51,182 bases of DNA from Nitrospinales bacterium (GTDB lineage Bacteria > Nitrospinota_A > UBA7883 > JACRGQ01), in contig JAHFEK010000019.1 in the NCBI GenBank assembly GCA_023248495.1, positions 1 to 51,182 on the forward strand. Reading direction: 5' to 3'. This document shows, in pieces, positions 36,913 to 44,988 of this stretch; position 1 is the stretch's first letter; each line of letters starts with the position of its first letter. A program made the position numbers and the translations under genes. The notes below the pieces were generated by a model. It ran no database searches. It had not been told where the DNA came from and saw only the letters and a list, made by a program, of their open reading frames with translations.

Positions 36913-37228
36913 AATTGCTTCCTCCGGACGTGTCGGTTCCTTCTCCAGCAACAGGCGTAACTGCGGCGGGGGCCGCCGCGGGGGCAACCTCCGGCTTGCT
37001 AACTGGCGGCGCTGCTTGTTCAACGGCCTGGGGCGGCGCTGCCAGTTTCGGGGCGGCTTTCTTTGCCGCCTTTTTCGGGGCCTTCCTGACAGCCTTTTTC
37101 GCCGGCTTCTTAGCGGCCTTTTTCGGGGCCTTCTTGACCGTCTTTTTCACCGGCTTTTTAGCCGTTTTCTTAACGGTCTTCTTTTTAACAGCCTTTTTAA
37201 CAGCCTTTTTCACCCTCTTCTTCGCCAT
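36911..37228 (-). CDS. Histone H1-like Lys/Ala-rich protein
   Basis: 105 aa. Residues 1-62 are almost only Lys, Ala, Pro, Val and Thr in KKAxKK-type repeats (VKKTVKKAPKKAAKKPAKKA), as in eukaryote H1 tails and bacterial Hc1/AlgP-like proteins. The last 40 residues are neutral, Ala/Pro/Val-rich and end TDTSGGSN. It probably binds DNA or other polyanions without sequence specificity. Low-complexity DNA makes orthology weak evidence, but the start, ribosome-binding site (AGGTAC region) and isolated position between mdh and aconitase fit a real gene. Confidence 0.75.
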   Translation of the reverse strand: MAKKRVKKAVKKAVKKKTVKKTAKKPVKKTVKKAPKKAAKKPAKKAVRKAPKKAAKKAAPKLAAPPQAVEQAAPPVSKPEVAPAAAPAAVTPVAGEGTDTSGGSN

Positions 37229-37261
37229 AAGAAAGTACCTCCGCTTGTCGTAAAAATAAGG

Positions 37262-39178
37262 TTATTTCATTGTCAGGCGCGCAAGACCCAATGCGCCGCC
37301 AGCCCGAACCTGATCTTTTTCGCGCGGGGCAAGCCCGTGCTTCACCGGAATGTCGATCCCCTTGCTGTCGTTTCGGAGCACGATGTTGTCGTTTTCAAGG
37401 GTACCGGCGTTTATGGTCAACTTGTCCCCCTGCGCGATCTTGTCATAATCCGCCTCGTTCACAAAGGTAAGCGGCACAATGCCAAAGTTGATCAAATTGG
37501 AGCGGTGAATGCGGGCGAAGCTCTTCACAATAACCGCCTTCACGCCCAAAGCCATCGGCGCCAACGCCGCGTGCTCGCGCGAGGATCCTTGGCCGTAGTT
37601 CTGGCCACCGACGATGAAACCACCCCCCGCCGCCTTGGCGCGGTCATGGAACGTGGGATCCACCGGCGCGAAAACGTGTTTGGAAATCTCCGGGATGTTG
37701 GACCGCAACGGCAGAATCTTCGCGCCCGCCGGCATGATGTGGTCGGTCGTGATGTTGTCCGGCACCTTCAGCAATACCTGGCCGGAAAGAACCGGCTCCA
37801 GCGGATGCGTTTCGGGCAGCGGCTTGATGTTCGGCCCGCGGATGATGTCGCCCGCCTTTTTGGGCGGCTTGATAACCATGTTGTCGTCCACGATGAACGT
37901 TTTGGGCCAATTGATCTTCGGTGAATTCTTGCCCAGCTTGCGCGGGTCGGTGAGTTCGCCCGTGAGCGCTGCGGCGACGCAGACTTCCGGCGACGCGAGA
38001 TATACCTGCGCGTCCTTGGTGCCGGAGCGCCCCACGAAATTCCGGTTGAAGGAACGCACGGAGACGCCCGCCGAATTCGGCGCGAAACCCATGCCGATGC
38101 AAGGGCCGCAGCCCGACTCTAACACGCGCGCGCCCGAAGCGATGATGTCGGCCAACGCGCCGTTCTTCGAGATCATGTTGTATACCTGCTTGCTGCCGGG
38201 GGAGATGGCCATGGAAAGCCCCGGATGAATGGTCTTGCCCTTCAACATCGCCGCCACCGTCATAAGGTCGCGGAATGAGGAATTGGTGCAGGAACCAACG
38301 GCAACCTGGGAAACCTTGATTCCCTTAAGATCTTTCACCTTCGCCACGTTATCGGGCAGATGCGGTTGGGCGACCATCGGCTCAAGCGTGCCGAGGTCGA
38401 TTTCCTGCGTTTCTTCATATATGCAATCGGCATCGGCGGCCAACGCCTTAAAATCCTTGCCGCGCTTTTGAGCCACAAGGAACTTCTTGGTCGTCTCATC
38501 GGACGGGAAAACAGAGGTGGTCGCGCCAAGCTCGGCCCCCATGTTGGTGATAGTGGCCCGCTCCGGCACGGAGAGGGTCTTCACGCCGGGGCCGGAGTAT
38601 TCGATAACCTTGTTGGTGCCGCCCTTTACCGTAAGGCGGCGAAGTACTTCAAGGATGACATCTTTGGCCGAGACCCACGGTTTAAGCTTGCCGGTCAACT
38701 TTACATTCACCACGGCGGGCGCGGTAAGGAAAAACGGCTGGCCGGCCATCGCCAACGCCACGTCCAAGCCGCCCGCGCCGATGGAGATCATGCCAATACC
38801 CCCTTGCGTCGGGGTGTGACTGTCGGAGCCGAGCAATGTCTGGCCCGGCATCCCGAAGCGTTCAAGATGCACCTGGTGGCAGATGCCGTTGCCAGGCCGG
38901 GAGAACCAGATGCCATGCTTGGCCGCGACGGACTGAAGATAGAGATGGTCATCGGCGTTCTTAAAGTCGTCCTGAAGCATGTTATGATCGACGTAGGAGA
39001 CGGAAAGCTTTGTTTTTACTTTTGGTACGCCCATCGCTTCGAATTGCAAGTAGGCCATCGTGCCGGTGGCGTCCTGCGTCAGCGTTTGATCGATGCGGAT
39101 TGCGATAGGTTTACCCGCCGTCAATTCACCCTCTACAAGATGCGCTTTAAGAATTTTTTGGGTTAGGTTGAGACCCAT
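37262..39178 (-). CDS. acn: Aconitate hydratase (638-aa form)
   Basis: 638 aa from ATG at 39178 (MGLNLTQKILKAHL); a longer reading to 39262 is not supported. 4Fe-4S Cys are in GSCTNSS and ESGCGPCIGMG. LLGSDSHTPTQGGIGMISIGAGGLDVA, NFVGRSGTKDAQVYLASPEV and the C-terminal swivel GQNYGQGSSREHAAL are complete. It isomerises citrate and isocitrate. The length matches the shorter bacterial aconitase clade rather than the 850-900-aa AcnA/AcnB. A 17-bp dyad lies 190 bases upstream. Confidence 0.95.
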   Translation of the reverse strand: MGLNLTQKILKAHLVEGELTAGKPIAIRIDQTLTQDATGTMAYLQFEAMGVPKVKTKLSVSYVDHNMLQDDFKNADDHLYLQSVAAKHGIWFSRPGNGICHQVHLERFGMPGQTLLGSDSHTPTQGGIGMISIGAGGLDVALAMAGQPFFLTAPAVVNVKLTGKLKPWVSAKDVILEVLRRLTVKGGTNKVIEYSGPGVKTLSVPERATITNMGAELGATTSVFPSDETTKKFLVAQKRGKDFKALAADADCIYEETQEIDLGTLEPMVAQPHLPDNVAKVKDLKGIKVSQVAVGSCTNSSFRDLMTVAAMLKGKTIHPGLSMAISPGSKQVYNMISKNGALADIIASGARVLESGCGPCIGMGFAPNSAGVSVRSFNRNFVGRSGTKDAQVYLASPEVCVAAALTGELTDPRKLGKNSPKINWPKTFIVDDNMVIKPPKKAGDIIRGPNIKPLPETHPLEPVLSGQVLLKVPDNITTDHIMPAGAKILPLRSNIPEISKHVFAPVDPTFHDRAKAAGGGFIVGGQNYGQGSSREHAALAPMALGVKAVIVKSFARIHRSNLINFGIVPLTFVNEADYDKIAQGDKLTINAGTLENDNIVLRNDSKGIDIPVKHGLAPREKDQVRAGGALGLARLTMK

Positions 39179-39501
39179 GCGATTCCCCCTCTTTATGTAA
39201 AAAAACGGATTGCCATTTCGGTTAAGTTGAACCCCAGCCGCCACTCCACACAGCGGCATCAAACGCGCTTACTCTACCAAAACAAATTTTGAAAATAAAC
39301 AAATAACAGGACAACGGTAAAATCACGGAATTGCCCCCCGGTACAAAGCGAGCCACGGAGGTCATTGCCTGTTTTATAGGCATTCAATCCCATGCAAAAA
39401 CCATCACCTTTTCGGGATTGTCAGCCGCCCCATCCCGCTGTACGTCAAGACCTCACCGGCGCCTCAAAAATCCGATGCTCTTACCATTATCACCGACGGA
39501 T
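39179..39501. other. Intergenic region between acn and the hydrolase gene
   Basis: About 320 bases without a convincing gene. It contains the acn leader, AT-rich around 39270-39320, and the dyad copy C at 39366. No tRNA or terminator recognised. Confidence 0.6.
39366..39382. promoter_or_regulatory. 17-bp dyad, copy C (upstream of acn)
   Basis: TGCCTGTTTTATAGGCA, six-base arms with one mismatch around a TTTTA centre, about 190 bases before the aconitase start. Nearly identical to the reverse complement of copy A. No sigma-54 element was found beside it. Confidence 0.55.
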
Positions 39502-40635
39502 TTAAAGTTCAAGCTTACCCATGAAATCCTGATAGAATGCGTCATCTTCCCAATAAGAAAGGTGGGCGTGAACCGCGCCATCCCCCGTGGCTGCCAGCTT
39601 TATATTATCCTTTTCCGGGATATCGTAAAAAACAAGAAAGTCGCTCACCTTATCCTCTTTTTTGTAATAATTGAGCCATCTAACATCATTGAGCCTGGGA
39701 AGAAAAGGATTCCGCACCGGAACGGGATAGGACTTCTTAAGAAGCCGGTTAATTTTAAATGAGTGGAGATGCTCGATGATCTGCGCCTTAATTATCTTGC
39801 CCCCTTCGATCTTTTCCCGGAACACGTAAGCGATTTTATCAAGCGGCGAACCGAAAGTGATGAGGCCCTGTATTTTATTCAGCGGCAACGCCGGATCGAG
39901 GTTCGCCCTGATATTCAGGCGATTCAGCATGTCGTACGCGATCGCGCTGCCAAGTGAATGGCCGGCAATAACCACCCGGTCGCAGCGCTCTTCCTTTAAA
40001 ATCGCCTCAAGCAACGCCTGACCGCTGGCCAGTATATCCTGCCTAATCCTGTAATAGCGGGATTTTTCATCCGTGGCGGTATATATGGCCACATCCCCCA
40101 GATACCCAACGATGTAATCCTGAAAATGCGTTCCAAACCAATCCCTTACTTTCTTTAGCATAGGCTGCCAGGAGGTCGGGAGGAAATCAAACAGGGAAAA
40201 GAACCATATCAAGACCTTGATCGGCAGCGCGATTCCGGTAAAACACATCCCGCCATGCTCATGGTATTTATCCTGCAACTTCTTGGGCAGGGAAGATGCT
40301 CCAATGGCTTTGTCGATGGTTTTGTTCATCCATTCCATCACTTCCGCCAGCGATATCCGCTCTTCGGTCATATACGCCCAGTAAAATTCGTGCAGATCGA
40401 CCTGACGCCGCACGCCGCCGCGGGTCAGGCCAAGGCTGATGTAATGCTCAACCCAATCCTCCCCGCCGCTGTGACGCGTGGCGCAAAGATGGCTCGCCTC
40501 CACCGCATACCCCTGTTCAGAGTATTTTTTGATAACGCCCCGCGAGAAATCGTCGAGCGTATCAAAGGGATTCTGTTCTCCTATGCCGTGAATCACCAAA
40601 ATGGCGGCGTGATTGGAAACCTTTTGAACGGTCAT
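39502..40635 (-). CDS. Alpha/beta-hydrolase (lipase-like), 377 aa
   Basis: ATG at 40635 has GGAGG six bases before. Core: AAILVIHGIGEQNPF (oxyanion-region HG), then a long insertion (about 70-215) with amphipathic and hydrophobic helices (IALPIKVLIWFFSLFDFLP), and the nucleophile elbow GHSLGSAIAYDML. A His near the end (DGAVHAHLSYW) could complete the triad. Probably membrane-associated esterase/lipase; substrate unknown. It lies alone between acn and a GNAT gene. Confidence 0.75.
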   Translation of the reverse strand: MTVQKVSNHAAILVIHGIGEQNPFDTLDDFSRGVIKKYSEQGYAVEASHLCATRHSGGEDWVEHYISLGLTRGGVRRQVDLHEFYWAYMTEERISLAEVMEWMNKTIDKAIGASSLPKKLQDKYHEHGGMCFTGIALPIKVLIWFFSLFDFLPTSWQPMLKKVRDWFGTHFQDYIVGYLGDVAIYTATDEKSRYYRIRQDILASGQALLEAILKEERCDRVVIAGHSLGSAIAYDMLNRLNIRANLDPALPLNKIQGLITFGSPLDKIAYVFREKIEGGKIIKAQIIEHLHSFKINRLLKKSYPVPVRNPFLPRLNDVRWLNYYKKEDKVSDFLVFYDIPEKDNIKLAATGDGAVHAHLSYWEDDAFYQDFMGKLEL

Positions 40636-40712
40636 TCGCCCCTCCTCCCGAAACAACTTGGCCCGCAACTCAATATACTGTTTATCAATAATATTTAAAT
40701 TCCGCCGGATAG

Positions 40713-41198
40713 TCAAATCACCCGTTTTTCATAGCGCCAGGCGTCCTTGTTTTTGCCGTAGTAGCTCTTCAGAAGGCGGCCGCGGACGTAGCCCTGTTTT
40801 TCGTAGAAGGCGATGGCGCTTTGGTTTTCCACCGCCGCCTGCAGAACAATCTTTTGCGCTCCCCGCGCAGCGAGCGCCCGCTCCGCCATGACGATCAATC
40901 GGCTGCCAAGCCCCCGCCGGCGGTATGGTTCGAGAAGATCGAGGGTAACAACACACCCTTCCCTCCGCTTTTCCAGCGAGGTCAAAACAAAGCCGGTCAT
41001 TGTTTCGCCGTCCCATGCGCAAAAAGCCGGGTCACGCAGCACCAGCAGATGATAATAGATAAAATCAATCGGATAGGCGATGGCCGGATCGAAACATATC
41101 TGGTCGATCTCCCACATCCGCTGGGCATCGCCGGATGAGGCGGGACGGATGATGATCCCCGCGTTGCTTTCCCCTTCTCCCGTCACGTTGCGGATCAT
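40713..41198 (-). CDS. GNAT acetyltransferase (RimI-like)
   Basis: 161 aa. IIIRPASSGDAQRMWEIDQICF at the start, VVTLDLLEPYRRRGLGSRLIVMAE with the acetyl-CoA loop RRRGLGS, and QAAVENQSAIAFYEKQGYVRGRLLKSYYGKNKDAW, close to the RimI end signature (FYxKxGF...YYxxG.DA). RimI acetylates the ribosomal protein S18 N-terminus. The tail fits; substrate not proven. Confidence 0.85.
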   Translation of the reverse strand: MIRNVTGEGESNAGIIIRPASSGDAQRMWEIDQICFDPAIAYPIDFIYYHLLVLRDPAFCAWDGETMTGFVLTSLEKRREGCVVTLDLLEPYRRRGLGSRLIVMAERALAARGAQKIVLQAAVENQSAIAFYEKQGYVRGRLLKSYYGKNKDAWRYEKRVI

Positions 41199-41250
41199 GC
41201 CCCGATGGTATCATGACCGCGGCGGCAGCTTGACACGCGGCGTCCTTCCC

Positions 41251-42036
41251 CTACATGGCGCGGGCGGCCACGGCGCACACCACGCGCGCGGCCCCCTCGC
41301 GCTTCAGGGTGCGGGCCGCCTCGCCCAGCGTAACGCCGGTGGTCATGATATCGTCCACCAGCAGCACCGCTTTGCCCGTCAGCCGCGCGGGAAAAGGGGC
41401 GGTGAATGCTTTGGTGATGTTCTTGCGCCGCTCGGCGCGGCTAAGCGAGAATTGCGGCTCTGTGAACCGCGCGCGCGCCAGCAGATCAGCGGCGACCGGC
41501 ACGCCGAACGTCCTCCCCACTTCGGCCGCCAGCAGCGATGACTGGTTATATCCCCGCTGAAATAGCCGCCGGCGATGCAGCGGCACCGGAATCACAATAT
41601 CGAGGCCCTCCATCAGGCCCGCGCCGTGCAACGCCGCGCAAAGCAGCGGCCCCAGCGTTCCGGCCAACCGCGTCTTCCCGCTGAACTTATAGCGGTGGAT
41701 AAGCTCGCGCGTCTTCCCTTCGTAACGCAATGCCGCCACCGCCGCGTCAAATGGCGGGGGAAAAACGCGGCAAGCGCCGCACAGCACGATGCCCGCGCCG
41801 GCCAATTCCCCGTCGATGGGAATGGCGCATCGGCGGCACGCATGACGGCCGGCCGGGGAAAGCGCACTTGTGCAGGCGGCGCATATATCAAACACCTCTT
41901 CGCCGGTGCGCTCGACGCCGCAGATGAGGCACATGGGGGGAAATGCGGCGCGCGCGAGACGGTCCACCGCCGCCACCGCTATCCGCCGCGCAGCGGCGGC
42001 AAGGTCAAGATAACGCAAGGAAATCCGCAACCGCAT
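41251..42036 (-). CDS. ComF-family phosphoribosyltransferase-like protein
   Basis: 261 aa from ATG at 42036; longer readings overlap the PilZ gene heavily. A double zinc-ribbon (CLICGVERTGEEVFDICAAC and CRRCAIPIDGELAGAGIVLCGAC) precedes a PRTase domain with VIPVPLHRRRLFQRGYNQS and PRPP loop VLLVDDIMTTGVTL. ComF is needed in DNA uptake in several competent bacteria. It overlaps the PilZ gene by 32 bases. Confidence 0.92.
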   Translation of the reverse strand: MRLRISLRYLDLAAAARRIAVAAVDRLARAAFPPMCLICGVERTGEEVFDICAACTSALSPAGRHACRRCAIPIDGELAGAGIVLCGACRVFPPPFDAAVAALRYEGKTRELIHRYKFSGKTRLAGTLGPLLCAALHGAGLMEGLDIVIPVPLHRRRLFQRGYNQSSLLAAEVGRTFGVPVAADLLARARFTEPQFSLSRAERRKNITKAFTAPFPARLTGKAVLLVDDIMTTGVTLGEAARTLKREGAARVVCAVAARAM

Positions 42037-42688
42037 GCAACGATTGCGGTGACGGCTTGAAAAACTCCAGGCCGCAGGTGAACTGCTTTCCTTTTTGCTC
42101 CACCCGGCGGACAATGCAGGGCATTTCCAGATTTTTCTTTTCATCGCCGGAAGATACATTGATAAAAATGGTCACACGATCCCCCTTTTCCAACGCGAAT
42201 GCGGTCTGAAGCATCACCCCTTTTTCGCTGATGTCCAGAATAGTGCCGATGCCGGCACGGTCGGCGGCCGCCATGGTGTTATCCCTTCGCTTGAGCACCA
42301 CCGGCGTGGTCACCCGCATAAAACGGCGGGTCTGTTTTCTGACAACCTCGGGTTCCGGCTCCATCGGGAAAGAAAGGAGCAGATGGGGGATTTTTTTTTG
42401 CAGCAGTTTGACCTTGAACGTTACCGGCTTGCCGTTTTCGGGAATGGCCCGCAGGTAGCTCAGATCGTAATCAACCGGTATCCGCACCAGCCCGTCGTCC
42501 GCATGGCGGACGCGGAACAGGATATGTTCCCCCAGCCGCGCATCAAGAAGATCGCCGCGATAGCGGTGTTCGCCAAATTCAAAATAAATCTCTTTGGCAT
42601 TGTTGATCAGGCCTGAGGAAAAAGCGATGGTTTTTTGGCGGGCTTCGTCCGCGTTGACGTTGGTTTTTCCGGAATCATTTTCGGCCAT
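42005..42688 (-). CDS. PilZ-domain protein (YcgR-like)
   Basis: 227 aa from ATG at 42688. N-terminal YcgR/PilZN-like beta domain (about 20-115), then PilZ with the c-di-GMP contacts RKQTRRFMRV (RxxxR) and DISEKGVML (DxSxxG). So c-di-GMP binding is likely. YcgR-like proteins tune flagellar motors, but no motility genes are visible here. It is followed by comF with overlap, and preceded by obgE's downstream end. Confidence 0.9.
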   Translation of the reverse strand: MAENDSGKTNVNADEARQKTIAFSSGLINNAKEIYFEFGEHRYRGDLLDARLGEHILFRVRHADDGLVRIPVDYDLSYLRAIPENGKPVTFKVKLLQKKIPHLLLSFPMEPEPEVVRKQTRRFMRVTTPVVLKRRDNTMAAADRAGIGTILDISEKGVMLQTAFALEKGDRVTIFINVSSGDEKKNLEMPCIVRRVEQKGKQFTCGLEFFKPSPQSLHAVADFLALS

Positions 42689-42787
42689 ATCACACCGTTT
42701 CCTTTGCAAGAACCGCCCGCCCGGGGCAATGTTTTGTTTGGATGATTATAACAGAAAGCGCCGTGCTAGCCGGGTCTTGGGGGAAAA

Positions 42788-43825
42788 TTACAGTTCGGAT
42801 GGCGCCGATGAAGCCTCGACGCGGGCGGCGCGCGCCTGCTTCACCACCGCCCCCAGATGGCGCACCAGCGGCGGGAGGTTTTCGCCGGTGACGGCGGAGA
42901 TGGCGAAGATGGTGAAGCCCCGGTTCTCGAACATCGCCCGCAATGCATCCAGCGGTTCGCGCTCGTACAGCGCATCGATCTTTGTCAGCACCACCACCTG
43001 CCGCTTCGCGAGCAACGCGGGGTCGAAGGCCTCTATCTCGCGCTCTATCACGGCGAAATCGTTGCCGATGCGGTCGACATCCGGGTCGCTCACGTCGACG
43101 AGATGGCACAGCACGGAGGTGCGCTCGATATGCTTGAGGAACTGTATGCCAAGCCCCTTCCCCAGATGCGCCCCCTCGATCAACCCCGGCATATCGGCCA
43201 TCACGAAGCTGTAATCGTCGCTCTTCACGACGCCGATTTTGGGGGAGAGCGTGGTGAACGGGTAATCGGCGATCTTCGGTTTGGCGGCGGTGAGGCGGGA
43301 GATAAGCGTGCTCTTGCCGGCGTTCGGCAGGCCGATAATTCCCACGTCCGCCAGCAGTTTCAGCTCGATGTGGAGCGACTTCTCCTCCCCCGGCATGCCG
43401 GGTTGGGCGAACCGGGGCGCCTGGAAAGTGGCGGACTTGAAGAAGGCGTTTCCCTTGCCGCCAATTCCCCCCTTGCCCGCGATCCACCGCTGGCCGTGAT
43501 CCGTGAGATCGGCCAGCACCGCGCCGGTTTCGGCATCCTTGAACATCGTGCCGGGGGGCACGGGAAGGAGAAGCGTGTTGCCATCGGTGCCGTGGCGGTC
43601 CTGCCCCATGCCGTAGCCGCCGTTTTCGGCGTCGAACTCTTTTTTATAGCGGAATTTCAGGAGGGTGCTTTCGCCCTGGTCGGCGACAAAAATAACGTCG
43701 CCGCCTTTGCCGCCGTCGCCGCCGTCCGGCCCGCCGCGCGGGACGTAAATCTCCCGGCGGAAGCTGACGCTTCCCGCGCCGCCGTGCCCGGCCTTGATCT
43801 TTAGCTTTACCTCATCGATGAACAT
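42788..43825 (-). CDS. obgE: Obg-family GTPase
   Basis: 345 aa. Gly-rich Obg fold at the N-terminus (KIKAGHGGAGSVSFRREIYVPRGGPDGGDGGKGGDVIF), then G1 GLPNAGKST, G2 around TTLSPKIG, G3 DMPGLIEGA, G4 LTKID and G5 ISAVTGENL. Involved in 50S ribosome assembly and stringent control. No C-terminal extension beyond a short Ser/Ala tail. The downstream gap of 100 bases separates it from the PilZ gene. Confidence 0.96.
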   Translation of the reverse strand: MFIDEVKLKIKAGHGGAGSVSFRREIYVPRGGPDGGDGGKGGDVIFVADQGESTLLKFRYKKEFDAENGGYGMGQDRHGTDGNTLLLPVPPGTMFKDAETGAVLADLTDHGQRWIAGKGGIGGKGNAFFKSATFQAPRFAQPGMPGEEKSLHIELKLLADVGIIGLPNAGKSTLISRLTAAKPKIADYPFTTLSPKIGVVKSDDYSFVMADMPGLIEGAHLGKGLGIQFLKHIERTSVLCHLVDVSDPDVDRIGNDFAVIEREIEAFDPALLAKRQVVVLTKIDALYEREPLDALRAMFENRGFTIFAISAVTGENLPPLVRHLGAVVKQARAARVEASSAPSEL

Positions 43826-44337
43826 AGCATTTCAGTATATGGCATCCGCGCCGACAACACGCATATAAATCGACGCGGACGGTTAATCGCAATTTCAATA
43901 TCCCGCTCAAACCCGGATGCCGCACAGCGGAAAATAGCCTCATATCGTTACATAACAGCCGTTTGCGGAATCATATCGCGTCCGCCTTCGTCCATTTTCT
44001 CCAAAAACACCAAGCGCGCCAATTGCGGCAAATTTCCCAAAAACTCCAGATGCTCCAAGTTCTCCAAATTACCCAACAACGCTTGACTATTGCCCATCCC
44101 GGCATGTGGGTCGCGCGGAAATCTTCACCCTCACCCGGCGGCAAAGCCAGAAGTCTTGTTGTACCGCGGTACATGGGCCGTACCGGAGTGCGGAAGATAT
44201 TTTCGGAAAAAGGCTTTTCAAACATGGTGCAGATTCCGAAAAGAAAGAAGATACAAACCGCGACTCCACGGAGGAGCGAAACTGAAGCCACGGCAAAAAC
44301 ACGATTGAACCATGGACGGGAAAAAAGAGTTTGAATT
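43826..44337. other. Intergenic region holding a 9-bp minisatellite
   Basis: About 510 bases between obgE (divergent) and the exported protein at 44338. It contains a nine-unit 9-bp tandem repeat (43997-44077); open frames across it read as xxQ or LxxLxxL patterns because of the repeat. One 123-codon frame ends 4 bases before the next gene, but there is no ribosome-binding site or family support. Confidence 0.6.
43997..44077. repeat. Nine copies of a degenerate 9-bp repeat
   Basis: Units such as TTCTCCAAA, AACACCAAG, CGCGCCAAT, TTTCCCAAA, TGCTCCAAG and TTACCCAAC follow head to tail without spacer (consensus NNCTCCAAA). The plus strand reads xxQ or xSK in frame; the minus strand reads Leu every third residue. 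Confidence 0.75.
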
Positions 44338-44844
44338 ATGAAAACGATGATGTACTCGATAGTGGCGCTGGGATGCGTGGCGATATTTGGCATAGCCACG
44401 ATAGCCTATCCGGAAGAGATGGTCACCGGAGCCGAAAATATCGGGCGTATCCTCACGATTAATTTTATCGGGCAACATTCATCCGCGGTTGCCCTTCATT
44501 ACAGGGTGTCCGAAGAGGAGGACGGCACGGGATCGGCCATGATCCTGATAGAATCGCTGAAAAGAAAGCTGGCCGAAAAAGGGTTTGAGCATCAGCCTTC
44601 GGAAGAGGCGGCGAAGACGGCCGTTCATGGCTATTCGGTATTCATCGTGGGCGACACCGGCGGTTCAAGGGAGCCCGGCGCGGTGGCAAAGCGGGAAGGA
44701 GACCTGATGGTCATAATCGTGGAGAACGAAAAGTTGGCCGCCGTGAATACCGCCCCGGCACAGGAACATGGGCTGGAATACCGGCAGATAGAAAACATGG
44801 CCGACGAAATCGTGACGCGGCTGCTTTCCCGCTTTTATATTTAA
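44338..44844 (+). CDS. Exported protein of unknown function, 168 aa
   Basis: An N-terminal hydrophobic stretch (about 6-23: YSIVALGCVAIFGIATIAYP) looks like a signal peptide. The mature part contains LTINFIGQHSSAVALHYRVSEE, IESLKRKLAEKGFEHQPSEE and YSVFIVGDTGGSREPGAVAKREGDLMVIIVE, resembling small mixed alpha/beta envelope proteins, but I recognise no family. Begins 12 bases after a GGGAAAAAAGAG-type ribosome-binding site. Downstream is an acyltransferase of different base composition. Confidence 0.6.
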   Translation: MKTMMYSIVALGCVAIFGIATIAYPEEMVTGAENIGRILTINFIGQHSSAVALHYRVSEEEDGTGSAMILIESLKRKLAEKGFEHQPSEEAAKTAVHGYSVFIVGDTGGSREPGAVAKREGDLMVIIVENEKLAAVNTAPAQEHGLEYRQIENMADEIVTRLLSRFYI

Positions 44845-44988
44845 TCAGCCGCGCATGCAGGCGGTCTTTCCAAAACCCCAAATGCAATAAATTTGACTAT
44901 TATTCCCGGGACGCATATCATTTTTTTTGAATCCCAGGTAAGAGTCATATGGGAAATGTCGAATTAGAACATCAGGGGCGCTCAAACA

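Noticed and set aside
43963-44334. A 123-codon plus-strand frame with xxQ repeats
   Set aside because: Begins at TTG without a ribosome-binding site; its periodicity comes from the 9-bp DNA repeat, and the remainder has no family resemblance.
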